This document shows, one piece after another, positions 45,316-54,375 of a stretch of 64,000 nt of DNA (positions are counted from its first letter, which is position 1; each line of letters opens with the position of its first letter). A program made the position numbers and the translations under genes. Source of the DNA: Planococcus salinarum (lineage in GTDB: Bacteria > Bacillota > Bacilli > Bacillales_A > Planococcaceae). Below the pieces are notes generated by a model. The model saw only the letters and a list, made by a program, of their open reading frames with translations, was not told where the DNA came from and searched no databases. The DNA is taken from the NCBI RefSeq assembly GCF_007004625.1, contig NZ_VIFV01000002.1, positions 124,001 to 188,000 on the forward strand. Direction: 5' to 3'.

Positions 45316-45981
45316 ATGGACCAGCGCACAGCGGAATATCTGCAGCAGTTTGGACTCGCCGATTTGTTTCCGGCGCATGTCCGGGAAGAAATGTTTCTCG
45401 CGACTTACGCCAGGGGTGAACGGCTGTTTTCACAAGCGGACGACGCACAGACGCTTTATCTTCTCGTCGCAGGGAAATTGAAGATTTCCCTGCTGTCTCC
45501 TGAAGGAAAACGGCTGATCCTGGCATTCAAGTCGTCGTTTGATATCGTCGGGGATGTTGAATATGTGAGGGACTGTCCGTTCATCAATACCGTTGAGGCG
45601 GTGACGGACATTGTCGTCATCGGCATCTCGTACGATGTGCTGCGCAAACATATGGCCGACAATGCAGCGTGGCTGCAGTTTTTGCTCCACACCATCACCG
45701 AAAAGTTTGAAACGAAGACGCGGGCGATGAACTTTAACCTGCTGTATACGGTCGATGTCCGGGTGGCGAGTTACCTGCTGTCGATGACACCAACCCAGCA
45801 AATGCTCGAATCCACATCGCTCATCGATATGGCGGATTTGATCGGCACCAGCTACCGCCATCTGAACCGTGTCCTGCAGCAATTTCAACAGGCCGGTTGG
45901 ATTGTGAAAAAGCGCGGAAAAATCACGTTGCTCGACCGTGACGCCCTTTTGGAGCAGGCGGGACAAAACATTTACGAATAG
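45316..45981 (+). CDS. Crp/Fnr family transcriptional regulator, YeiL-like
   Basis: 221 aa. Cyclic nucleotide-binding fold (residues 20-135) and a C-terminal HTH with DMADLIGTSYRHLNRVLQQF. The Arg-Ser-type cAMP site is not obvious, and no Fe-S Cys cluster is present. Placed between two YdcZ genes, so it probably controls that transporter. Ribosome site AAGGAGG. Confidence 0.88.
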   Translation: MDQRTAEYLQQFGLADLFPAHVREEMFLATYARGERLFSQADDAQTLYLLVAGKLKISLLSPEGKRLILAFKSSFDIVGDVEYVRDCPFINTVEAVTDIVVIGISYDVLRKHMADNAAWLQFLLHTITEKFETKTRAMNFNLLYTVDVRVASYLLSMTPTQQMLESTSLIDMADLIGTSYRHLNRVLQQFQQAGWIVKKRGKITLLDRDALLEQAGQNIYE

Positions 45982-45992
45982 GAGGGATCCGA

Positions 45993-46487
45993 ATGGCTCT
46001 CGGCATCTTGTTGGCAATTATCGGCGGAGCATTTGTCTCCATCCAGAATACTTTTAACGCAAACGTCAAAATGCGGGTCAGCGTCTGGACCACCACGGCG
46101 CTTGTTTTGCTGCTCGGTTTTGCCGCTTCGCTCGCGGCCGGTCTCGTATTTGAAGGAGCCGGCTTGTTCAGCTTCCAGGCAGAACCGTGGTTTTGGTTCA
46201 GCGGCATCGTAGGGGTCGGTGTCGTGGCAAGTGTCACACAAGGCGTACAGAACCTCGGACCGAGCCGCGCCATTTCCCTCGTCATGGTCTCCCAGATTTT
46301 CTTCGGATTGATGTGGGATACGCTCGGCTGGTTTGGGCTGGAGCAAGTGCCGTTTACTTGGCAATCACTTTTCGGGGTGCTGTTAATCAGCGGCGGCGTG
46401 CTGCTGTTTCAGCTGGGACCTGTATTGGAGCAAAAACGTTTTGTGAGATTGAATCCTGACATTGCCAAAGCGAACGATTGGCAATAA
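45993..46487 (+). CDS. YdcZ/DUF606 family membrane transporter (DMT type)
   Basis: 164 aa, five hydrophobic segments. Homologous to the gene at 44878 (ALGILLAIIGGAFVSIQNTF). 11 bp after the Crp gene with AGGAGGG. Likely the partner subunit. The transported solute is unknown. Confidence 0.86.
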   Translation: MALGILLAIIGGAFVSIQNTFNANVKMRVSVWTTTALVLLLGFAASLAAGLVFEGAGLFSFQAEPWFWFSGIVGVGVVASVTQGVQNLGPSRAISLVMVSQIFFGLMWDTLGWFGLEQVPFTWQSLFGVLLISGGVLLFQLGPVLEQKRFVRLNPDIAKANDWQ

Positions 46488-46489
46488 AC

Positions 46490-46538
46490 GCAGAAACCCG
46501 GCAAGCCTGTACGAACAGGAGTTGCCGGGTTTCTTTTT
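46490..46538 (+). terminator. Terminator of the YdcZ-Crp-YdcZ operon
   Basis: AGAAACCCGGCAA / TTGCCGGGTTTCT followed by TTTT. Confidence 0.9.
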
Positions 46539-46551
46539 ACTTTCTATAAAG

Positions 46552-47112
46552 CTATTCCACAAATCCCATTTCATCCAACGGCCAAAAGACAAAGCTGGCA
46601 CTGCCCATGATCTCTTCTATCGGCACCAACCCGATAATTCGGCTGTCTGTGCTCCTTTTCCGGTTATCTCCCAATACAAAAACATAACCTTCCGGAATCT
46701 CTTCGATTGCCAGCAGCTCCTCCAGCGTAAAGTCCAGCGTTACGTTGCCCGCGCTTTGCTCTTCTTTAAGAGCGGATAAATAAGGTTCTTCCTGTGCTTC
46801 TCCATTTATAAACAGTTCATCATTTTCATAAGCTATATGGTCACCGGGCAAGCCGATTATCCGTTTTACATAGTCTTCTTCTTCCGATGCATGGAAAACG
46901 ACAATATCAAATCGCTCCGGCTCCCCCAGGGTATAACCGATTTTATTCACAATTATCCGTTCGCCGTCTTCAAGGGTCGGCATCATCGATTGCCCGTCAA
47001 CCAGGACCGGTTCAAACAAGAAAAAGCGAATGCCGCCAACCACAATTACTGCGATGATAATCGCTTTGATCCACTCCCAAATCTCATTCTTTCCTTTTTT
47101 GTCTTGTTCCAT
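46552..47112 (-). CDS. lepB: Signal peptidase I
   Basis: 186 aa, one N-terminal membrane anchor. Catalytic Ser in GQSMMPTL and Lys in YVKRIIGLPGD; the closing GDNRKRSTDSR box is present. Cleaves signal peptides of exported proteins outside the membrane. SipS/SipT-like. Stands alone, converging on the YdcZ operon. Confidence 0.94.
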   Translation of the reverse strand: MEQDKKGKNEIWEWIKAIIIAVIVVGGIRFFLFEPVLVDGQSMMPTLEDGERIIVNKIGYTLGEPERFDIVVFHASEEEDYVKRIIGLPGDHIAYENDELFINGEAQEEPYLSALKEEQSAGNVTLDFTLEELLAIEEIPEGYVFVLGDNRKRSTDSRIIGLVPIEEIMGSASFVFWPLDEMGFVE

Positions 47113-47275
47113 GCGCCATCACCTTCTCTGGAATTTACGAATCAGTAAAACCAACTTTCATATAAATTACAATTATCAATGAGAAAAATCAACTGTTAGA
47201 AGAACGTTCTGTTGAATCGGTTACTCCACTTTCTACTATATAAAAAGATAGCGTCCGCAATGTTGCTGCCTCCTG

Positions 47276-48190
47276 CTATTCTTCCGCCAGTTCTTTAACT
47301 TCTCCCGTTCCGGCCAGCGACAGCCAAGTGACGAATACGAGCATGATCGCCGCGCCGCCAAGCTGAATCGGAGCCAGGAATTGGCCAAACCAAAGAGCTG
47401 AAATGATCATCGCCGTCAGTGGTTCAACAGCGGATAGGATGCTCGCTTCCACTGGTAAGATAAAACGCATGCTGCTCAGGAACAGGACAAATGCCAGTGT
47501 TCCGATAATGATGACCGCCAAAATTCCCAGGGAGACACCCGGTTGAGCCAAAAGCGGCCAATCATTCGATTTGAAGACAGGGTTGACCACCCCCAGGAAA
47601 ATGCCACCGAACAGCATGGACCATCCAACGATCAAAAGGACGCCCCATTCCTCCATGAGCCTGCCGGGATAGAGTGTGTAGAAAGCGAAAGCCAGGCCGA
47701 CCATCACTCCCCAAAAGAGAGCGATTCCGCTGATTGCCAGTTCATCCACCCGTCCATTTGTCAGTAATAGAAAGAGCCCCGCCATTGTACCGACCATTCC
47801 GATGATCTGATATTTTGGCGGAAATTTCTTATGCCGCATTGAAATAAAGAGAATCAGATAAACCGGCGCCAGGAATTGAAACAAAGTCGCAACCACTGCA
47901 TTGCTGGTTTCAATAGAAGAAACAAAACTGAATTGCACACCAAGCATACCGAGCACGGAAAAAATCAGCAGCTGGCGCACCCAAATACCGCCATGAAAAA
48001 CCGAGAGAATTTTGACCTTCTTGAATTTCAGAAAAACAAGCAGCAATATCCCCGCAATGGTCAGCCGGAGAGTCAAAAGAAACGAAACAGACAGTCCATA
48101 AGCTTCAAAAAGCCATTCCATCAACGGCCCTGTCGCTCCCCATAACGAAGCTCCACTCAAAATCATCGCAATTCCTTTTACACGGTTCAT
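47276..48190 (-). CDS. EamA family (DMT) transporter
   Basis: 304 aa, ten membrane segments in two EamA repeats. Starts MNRVKGIAMILSGASLWGAT. Such proteins export metabolites or amino acids; the substrate is unknown. Ribosome site GGGAGGAA. Confidence 0.88.
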   Translation of the reverse strand: MNRVKGIAMILSGASLWGATGPLMEWLFEAYGLSVSFLLTLRLTIAGILLLVFLKFKKVKILSVFHGGIWVRQLLIFSVLGMLGVQFSFVSSIETSNAVVATLFQFLAPVYLILFISMRHKKFPPKYQIIGMVGTMAGLFLLLTNGRVDELAISGIALFWGVMVGLAFAFYTLYPGRLMEEWGVLLIVGWSMLFGGIFLGVVNPVFKSNDWPLLAQPGVSLGILAVIIIGTLAFVLFLSSMRFILPVEASILSAVEPLTAMIISALWFGQFLAPIQLGGAAIMLVFVTWLSLAGTGEVKELAEE

Positions 48191-48459
48191 CAGATTCCTC
48201 CCTCCCCTGAACGGATGTCAAAGTTTCGAATATCAATAAATATTCATAGTAACAGATTGCACTAACTTTTAACTGAAATTTTTGTTTGACTACCAAAATC
48301 TTTTTTGAACGAAAATCACTTGAACCAACTGCATATGCAAACCTGATTACTTTCTCCCTCTCCCCTGAAACTGACCCTTAAAAAATAACAAATCTGGCTC
48401 TTTTCATGTGGTCACTCTGTTTTATACTAGAGGTATTAAACCTTTAGGAGGAACTCAAT

Positions 48460-49344
48460 ATGAATCAACAAGGTACAGATCGTGTAAAAAGAGGCATGGC
48501 TGAAATGCAAAAAGGCGGCGTGATCATGGATGTGGTCAACGCAGAACAGGCGCGCATTGCCGAAGCTGCAGGCGCGACTGCGGTCATGGCGTTGGAACGG
48601 GTACCATCAGATATCCGCAAAGACGGCGGTGTTGCCCGGATGGCGGATCCCCGTATTACTGAAGAAGTCATGAAGGCGGTGTCCATTCCCGTTATGGCCA
48701 AAGCGCGTATCGGGCATATCGTGGAAGCACGCGTGCTGGAAGCGATGGGTGTCGACTATATCGACGAAAGCGAAGTTTTGACGCCGGCTGATGAAGAATT
48801 TCATTTGTTGAAAAACACTTACACCGTACCTTTCGTCTGCGGCTGCCGCAACTTGGGCGAAGCAGCACGCCGCATCGGCGAAGGGGCTTCGATGCTCCGC
48901 ACAAAAGGCGAGCCGGGCACCGGCAATATCGTGGAAGCGGTCCGCCACTTGCGTCAGGTCAACGCGGAAGTGCTGAGAGTGGTTCATATGAGTGAAGACG
49001 AACTGATGACAGAAGCACGTAATTTAGGCGCTTCGTATGAATTTCTGCGCGAAGTGAAATCACTGGGCCGCCTGCCGGTCGTCAATTTTGCCGCAGGTGG
49101 AATCGCCACGCCATCGGATGCCGCATTGATGATGGAACTGGGAGCTGACGGGGTGTTTGTTGGATCCGGCATCTTCAAATCCGATAATCCGGAGAAATTT
49201 GCTCGCGCCATCGTTGAAGCGACGACCCATTACCAGGACTACAAATTGATCGCGGAATTGTCCAAGAATCTCGGCATTGCCATGCACGGCATAGAAATTT
49301 CCACCATCGCTGCCGGCGAGCGCATGCAGGAGCGAGGGTGGTAA
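48460..49344 (+). CDS. pdxS: Pyridoxal 5'-phosphate synthase, PdxS subunit
   Basis: 294 aa. Makes PLP from ribose 5-phosphate, glyceraldehyde 3-phosphate and ammonia. Catalytic Lys in VMAKARIGH and the second Lys in [11 protein letters not shown]; phosphate loop [20 protein letters not shown]. Runs 2 bp before pdxT. A MocR/PdxR gene, which controls pdxST in some Firmicutes, is not adjacent. Confidence 0.97.
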   Translation: MNQQGTDRVKRGMAEMQKGGVIMDVVNAEQARIAEAAGATAVMALERVPSDIRKDGGVARMADPRITEEVMKAVSIPVMAKARIGHIVEARVLEAMGVDYIDESEVLTPADEEFHLLKNTYTVPFVCGCRNLGEAARRIGEGASMLRTKGEPGTGNIVEAVRHLRQVNAEVLRVVHMSEDELMTEARNLGASYEFLREVKSLGRLPVVNFAAGGIATPSDAALMMELGADGVFVGSGIFKSDNPEKFARAIVEATTHYQDYKLIAELSKNLGIAMHGIEISTIAAGERMQERGW

Positions 49345-49346
49345 CC

Positions 49347-49937
49347 ATGAAAAAAATAGGAGTTCTGGCGCTTCAAGGGGCGGTTCGGGAACATTCCCGG
49401 TCCATTGAAGCAAGCGGTGCCCAAGCAGTGTCTGTAAAAAGGCCTGCAGACTTAATCGGGTTGGACGCGCTTATTCTGCCGGGCGGCGAAAGCACAACGA
49501 TGCGCCGGTTGATCGACCGATATGAATTCATGCAACCGCTCCGTGATTTCGCGGCATCCGGCAAGCCGATGTTCGGCACTTGTGCCGGGCTTATCCTCCT
49601 GGCCAAGGAAGTCGTCGGATACGACGAACCGCATCTTGGCGTCATGGATGTCAAAGTGGAACGCAATTCGTTCGGCCGCCAAATCGACAGCTTTGAAGCC
49701 GATTTGGCCATCAACGGATTGGACGCGCCTTTTAATGCTGTCTTTATCCGAGCTCCCCATATTGTCTCTGCCGGTCCAAGCACTGAAATCCTGTGCGAAC
49801 ACGAAGGCAAAATTGTTATGGCGCGCTCTGGCCAATTCCTCGGCTGCTCTTTCCACCCTGAGCTGACCGATGACCACCGGATCACCCAATACTTTATCGA
49901 CATGGTTGCGGCAGAAAGTATGAGTGATACCGGCTAA
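49347..49937 (+). CDS. pdxT: PLP synthase glutaminase, PdxT subunit
   Basis: 196 aa. Supplies ammonia to PdxS. Nucleophile Cys in GTCAGLILL, His/Glu in SFHPELT, and the LPGGEST loop. Start at ATG 49347, after GAGGGTGG. A broken partial copy of this gene lies at 51621-51890. Confidence 0.96.
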   Translation: MKKIGVLALQGAVREHSRSIEASGAQAVSVKRPADLIGLDALILPGGESTTMRRLIDRYEFMQPLRDFAASGKPMFGTCAGLILLAKEVVGYDEPHLGVMDVKVERNSFGRQIDSFEADLAINGLDAPFNAVFIRAPHIVSAGPSTEILCEHEGKIVMARSGQFLGCSFHPELTDDHRITQYFIDMVAAESMSDTG

Positions 49938-49958
49938 TGTCACGAAATCTTTAATCAA

Positions 49959-50012
49959 ATGAAAAAAGCTGAATTTCTGTTATCAGTCATAACAGGATTT
50001 CAGCTTTTTTGA
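49959..50012 (+). terminator. Terminator of pdxST
   Basis: AAAAAAGCTGAA / TTTCAGCTTTTTT outer stem with an inner CTGTTAT/ATAACAG stem. Confidence 0.92.
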
Positions 50013-50021
50013 TATGGCTGG

Positions 50022-50624
50022 TCAGGCAGTGGTTTTGTTGCGGCGTCCTATCAGCATTACTCCGCCCAACAGTACTGCAAGCCCCCCGATCAATGTGTAA
50101 AGCGGACCGTTTGAAGCTGTGTCTGCCATTTCGTCTCCACCAGCAGAATCATCTGCCATCAGCTGGCCACGAATTTCACCATCAGGATATTGTTCCGTAT
50201 GCAGATTGGCATAGATTTCTCCGGCTAGAAGCGCCGCTGCGAAATCTTCCCAAGTCATGTCTCCGACCAAGTCATCGGCTGTCAATGTGCCTGACGCTAT
50301 TTCCCCGTTGTAGTCCGTTGGTTCAGCGTTCTCAAACAAGAACAATTCAACCGGACCATTTTCGCCAGCCGCACCACTATGAAGGTGTCCTGCTAGCGTG
50401 CTGTTCAAATTATTGGCACTTACTGTGTACTCAATCGATTCTCCGTCTTCACTGACTTTGAAATACGCTTCCCCGGTAGCGTCACTCGTGACTTCCGGGA
50501 CTTCCTGGTCAGGACTCAAATTCACATTGAATTCCAACCCTCCATGAGCGTCGGCGGATACTGCGGCGGCAAACCCTGCGGCTGCCAGCAGTGATGCAAG
50601 CAGCAAAACCAAAAACTTTTTCAT
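50022..50624 (-). CDS. CHRD domain surface protein with a non-standard sorting signal
   Basis: 200 aa. Signal peptide (1-25), a CHRD domain (about 30-155; STLAGHLHSGAAGENGPVE and YANLHTEQYPDGEIRGQL are the recognisable blocks), a short linker, then MADTASNG, a membrane span and RRNK. That end has the layout of a sortase signal, with MADTA in place of LPXTG/LPXTA. A class D sortase gene lies 220 bp away, divergently. Ribosome site AAGGAGAGG. Confidence 0.85.
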   Translation of the reverse strand: MKKFLVLLLASLLAAAGFAAAVSADAHGGLEFNVNLSPDQEVPEVTSDATGEAYFKVSEDGESIEYTVSANNLNSTLAGHLHSGAAGENGPVELFLFENAEPTDYNGEIASGTLTADDLVGDMTWEDFAAALLAGEIYANLHTEQYPDGEIRGQLMADDSAGGDEMADTASNGPLYTLIGGLAVLLGGVMLIGRRNKTTA

Positions 50625-50846
50625 TTGTTCCTCTCCTTATAACCTATTTCACCTATTGGGTGATAACTTCCCTCTACCCATGTCCCTCTCCAATTAATCA
50701 AGTTTTCTGAATTTTGATTATATTATACTATAAAGAATACTTTATTCGCTTATATAGTTCTTTCTTTAAAGATAACAGCAGGATTATAAAAAGGAGAAAA
50801 CGGGAATGGGCATCTATACTATGGTTTTTTGAAGGAGTGGCAGAAC

Positions 50847-51554
50847 ATGCGGAAAAAAATTGCTGCGATATTGATCATAACAGGATCTCTCTTTGCCGTC
50901 TGGAACGGCTATTTTTGGATAGTCGGCACTACTTCCGGCCAGGAAGCCATTGGCGAAAACGATATTGTCGCAAGTGCTGCGGACGAGAATTCGGAACGGG
51001 AAACGAACGATGCCCATCCGATTCCTGACGATGAGAGTGATCAAGCAACAGATTCTCTTGAGGAAGAAATTATAACCTCTCCTGAAAAAGAGCCGGAAAA
51101 GATAGAAGAACCGGCGCCGCGTGATTATGCAGAATATGAAAAAGGTGCTGAAATAGGCTGGCTGCTGATACCGGCTTTGGATATGAAATATCCGATCTAC
51201 TGGGGAACGGATGAAGACACACTTTCCCAAGGGGTCGGCTATCATCCAGGAAAATTCACCACCCCGCCTGATGGCCTGAAGCATACGGTGTTGTCCGGCC
51301 ACCGGGAGACGGTTTTCAGGGGTCTTGGGGAGTTGGAGCATGGCGCCCGGATGTATGTGCAGTTTGAAAACATCCAGTATGAATATGAAATCCGGAAAAC
51401 ATGGATTACAGATGCCGGAGACCGTACAGTTATTGTCGAGAAAGACGAACCAACTTTGACCCTGACTACGTGCTATCCTTTTACGTTTATCGGTTCAGCA
51501 CCTGATCGCTATATTATAGAAGCTGCGCTGGTTGACGAGACAGCGATGGACTGA
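50847..51554 (+). CDS. Class D sortase (second copy)
   Basis: 235 aa. Membrane anchor (5-25), an acidic linker of about 75 residues, then the sortase domain. Catalytic His SGHRET, Cys TTCYPF and Arg PDRYI are present. About 45% similar by eye to the sortase at 17086 in the catalytic half (TDAGDRTVIV vs VDADDRTVIV). The start is ATG 50847 after AAGGAG. Likely substrate: the neighbouring CHRD protein. Confidence 0.92.
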   Translation: MRKKIAAILIITGSLFAVWNGYFWIVGTTSGQEAIGENDIVASAADENSERETNDAHPIPDDESDQATDSLEEEIITSPEKEPEKIEEPAPRDYAEYEKGAEIGWLLIPALDMKYPIYWGTDEDTLSQGVGYHPGKFTTPPDGLKHTVLSGHRETVFRGLGELEHGARMYVQFENIQYEYEIRKTWITDAGDRTVIVEKDEPTLTLTTCYPFTFIGSAPDRYIIEAALVDETAMD

Positions 51555-51576
51555 CTGGCCGCCTGCCAAGGTTTTT

Positions 51577-51890
51577 TCCCACACCAAATAGACATTGCCC
51601 GCCAAACAGCGCTCTTGGCGGTGCCAGACGATGTCTGTAAAAAGGACTGCGGATTTAATCTGATTGGATGCACCTTTTAATGCCGTCTTTATCCGCACTC
51701 CCCACATTTTCTCTGCCGGTCCAAGCACTGAAATCCTGTGCGAACACGAAGGCAGAATTGTCATAGCGCACGCCGGATAATTTCCCGGTTGCTCTTTCCA
51801 TCCTGAACTGACCGATGACTACCGGGTCACACAATACTTTATCGGTATGGTTGCTGCAAAAAGCATGAGCGTTCACACATAATAGCCATT
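51577..51890. pseudogene. Mosaic pseudogene: methyltransferase end fused to a partial pdxT
   Basis: 51577-51620, read on the minus strand, gives ERCLAGNVYLVWEK, matching the end of the methyltransferase at 44006. 51621-51660 matches pdxT near 49418-49460, and 51661-51890 matches pdxT 49728-49935 on the plus strand, so about 270 bp are missing. A codon for Gln in pdxT has become TAA here. No intact product is possible. Confidence 0.85.
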
Positions 51891-51895
51891 TTTCC

Positions 51896-51976
51896 GAAAG
51901 GCTTCCGATGTACAGCGGTTCCGTCGACAGAGATTCATCTGTCAGCGGAACTCTCTGGTATCCGGAGCCTTTTTAA
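51896..51976 (+). terminator. Branched hairpin ending in T-run
   Basis: AAAGGCTTCCG pairs with CCGGAGCCTTTTT around inner hairpins GACAGA/TCTGTC. Follows the pdxT remnant. Confidence 0.6.
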
Positions 51977-52030
51977 TTTTGTATTGCTTTTTACATTCAC
52001 CTGTCCCCCGTCAGCCTCTTCATGACGATT

Positions 52031-52142
52031 AAAACACGGATTTATTTCCCTGAACGCGGATATATTTTTTTGAACGCGGAATTAGCTCGGCTGAACGCGG
52101 ATATCTTCTTCCGAACGCGGAATTAGCTCGCCTGAACGCGGA
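52031..52142. repeat. Degenerate tandem array E, 6 units, core TGAACGCGGA
   Basis: Units begin at 52031, 52051, 52071, 52092, 52112 and 52133: 20-21 bp steps. TGAACGCGGAATT is the reverse complement of the array D core. Confidence 0.92.
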
Positions 52143-52237
52143 TATCTGCTAACACGCCCACCTCCTGATGAGAAAAAGCGGCATAAAAAGCTGGCCACTG
52201 CCTTTTCCCGCGCAATTTACCTGAAAAAGCCGAGGGC

Positions 52238-52279
52238 AAAGACAAATGGATGCTTTTCACAGGCGAAAAGCGACAACAA
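52238..52279 (+). repeat. 42-bp block shared with 34715-34756
   Basis: 38 of 42 bases match 34715-34756 read on the other strand. It sits 95 bp past array E, as its partner sits 94 bp past array D. In one frame it reads RQMDAFHRRKA. Confidence 0.8.
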
Positions 52280-52494
52280 CGGAAGGAAGAGATGCTTAAG
52301 TCGGCTCTCCTTTCTGCAAAAGCGCACTCCCCCAGGGCCGAATGCGTCTTTTTCATGCCGTTTGCAACCGCCGGCAACGCTGATCTTATTTGTCGAAATA
52401 GTCTTAGTATTTTGACAGTTTATCCAAAAAGCAGTAGCTTAAAAGCAAACCAATACCGCGCTGTGCACGAATATATGAGAAGGGTGTGGCAGGC

Positions 52495-54219
52495 ATGCTG
52501 AAAATCCTACAGAATTTACGCATTTATAAATGGCTGGTGGCAATGGTGTTCCTGCTGGTGTTCATCCAGGCGATGGCGGACTTGTTTTTGCCGACGCTGA
52601 TGGCGGACATTATCGATAACGGTGTCGTAGTCGGCGATGTGCCGTATATTTGGCAGATCGGCGGCTGGATGCTGGCGGTCTCGGCGCTCGGTGCAGCGGC
52701 TGCAGTGGCTGCAAGCTATTTCTCGTCGAAAGCGGCAATGGGCATGGGGCGCGATGTGCGGCGCCAGGTCTTCACCCACGTCGAGCAGTTTTCGCTGCAG
52801 GAATTTGATGAAGTGGGCACCGCATCGCTGATTACGCGGACGACGAATGACATCACACAAGTGCAGCAGGTGGTCCTCGTGCTGCTGCGCATGGTCGTGA
52901 GTGCCCCTCTCATGCTGGTCGGCGGGCTTGTCATGGCGATTTCAAAAGACCCCCAATTGTCGCTCGTCATCATCGGTGCGACGCCGGTGTTGGCAGTGTC
53001 GATTTTATTCATCCTGAAAAAAGGCATCCCGCTGTTTACGGAAGTCCAGAAACGGCTCGACCGGCTGAATTTGGTGCTGCGCGAAAACTTGACGGGCATC
53101 CGCGTGATCCGGGCGTTCACACGCGAACCGCAAGAGCAGGTCCGGCTCGAGAAGGCGAACCGCGAATTGACGGACGTCTCGATCCGGGTCAATAAAATCA
53201 TGGCCTTCCTCATGCCGGTGATGATGCTGGTCATGAACCTGACCGTTGTCGCAATCATCTGGTTCGGCGGCATCCGCATCAACAATGGCGCGATGCAGAT
53301 CGGTGATCTGATGGCGTTTATCCAATATGTCATGCTCATCATGTTCGCGCTCGTCATGGCATCGATGATGTTCATCATGGTGCCGCGCGCAGCCGTGTCA
53401 GCGAACCGCATCAACGAAGTGCTGGCGATGCGTCCGGCGTTCCAGGACCTTGGCACGCAAACCGCGGACCGGGAACGCGGCACACTTGAGTTCGAGCACG
53501 TGACGTTCAGTTATCCGGGTGCCGAAGAACCGGTGCTGCCGGACATCACGTTCAGCGCGAAAGCTGGAGAAACGACGGCGATCATCGGCGGAACCGGTTC
53601 CGGAAAATCGACGCTCATCAATTTGCTGATGCGCTTTTACGAATTGAACGCCGGACGTATCCTGATCGATGGCATCGACACATGCGACTTGCCCCGGGGC
53701 GAACTGCGACGCAATTTCGGCATGGTGCTGCAGGACACCTGGCTGTTCAACGGCACGATCAAAGAAAATATCGCTTACGGCAAGAACGGCGCGTCTGAAG
53801 AGGAAATCCTAGTGGCGGCAACAGCGGCTCACGCCGACCACTTCATCCGTACACTGCCCGATGGCTATGAAACGGTGTTGAACGAAAAAGCGTCGAACAT
53901 CTCACAAGGTCAGAAACAGCTGTTGACGATTGCGCGCGCCATCCTGTCCGATCCGCCGATCATGATTCTGGATGAAGCGACGTCGAGCGTCGACACCCGC
54001 ACTGAAGTCCTCATCCAGAGGGCGATGAAACTTCTCATGACAGGGCGCACCAGTTTCGTCATCGCACACCGGCTGTCCACGATCCGCGACGCCGACTTGA
54101 TCCTGGTCATGGACAAAGGGCGCGTCATCGAACAAGGCACGCACAACGAATTGCTCGATCGCGACGGCTTCTACGCCGATCTCTACTACAGCCAATTCGC
54201 GAAATCGGCGGTAAGTTGA
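52495..54219 (+). CDS. ABC exporter, fused membrane and ATPase domains, apparent hybrid of two paralogues
   Basis: 574 aa: six membrane segments (residues 15-300), then the ATPase. Walker A GGTGSGKST near residue 365, signature NISQGQKQLLTIARA, Walker B IMILDEATSSVD, H-loop IAHRLST. Membrane part and Walker A resemble the first subunit of YfiB/YfiC-type heterodimeric exporters; from INLLMRFYEL onward (DTWLFNGTIKENI, ASNISQGQ) it resembles the second subunit. No second ABC gene is adjacent. It may work as a homodimer. The start is ATG 52495; GTG 52486 is possible. Confidence 0.88.
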   Translation: MLKILQNLRIYKWLVAMVFLLVFIQAMADLFLPTLMADIIDNGVVVGDVPYIWQIGGWMLAVSALGAAAAVAASYFSSKAAMGMGRDVRRQVFTHVEQFSLQEFDEVGTASLITRTTNDITQVQQVVLVLLRMVVSAPLMLVGGLVMAISKDPQLSLVIIGATPVLAVSILFILKKGIPLFTEVQKRLDRLNLVLRENLTGIRVIRAFTREPQEQVRLEKANRELTDVSIRVNKIMAFLMPVMMLVMNLTVVAIIWFGGIRINNGAMQIGDLMAFIQYVMLIMFALVMASMMFIMVPRAAVSANRINEVLAMRPAFQDLGTQTADRERGTLEFEHVTFSYPGAEEPVLPDITFSAKAGETTAIIGGTGSGKSTLINLLMRFYELNAGRILIDGIDTCDLPRGELRRNFGMVLQDTWLFNGTIKENIAYGKNGASEEEILVAATAAHADHFIRTLPDGYETVLNEKASNISQGQKQLLTIARAILSDPPIMILDEATSSVDTRTEVLIQRAMKLLMTGRTSFVIAHRLSTIRDADLILVMDKGRVIEQGTHNELLDRDGFYADLYYSQFAKSAVS

Positions 54220-54375
54220 GGGCGGCGGGGCCTCACGTTATGAAATGAAACATCTTCCCCGGATCCCGCTATCAATCGTTTGAATATCCTAAGTCCGGGA
54301 ATTGGAAGAAAATGAAAACAGGTATATAATAGTAAGCAACAGATAGAGAAAAATACATTTTGGGAGGAACAAACC

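Noticed and set aside
52250-52501. 84-codon frame before the ABC gene
   Set aside because: It starts inside the repeated 42-bp block, has no ribosome site and no homologous frame in the partner block.
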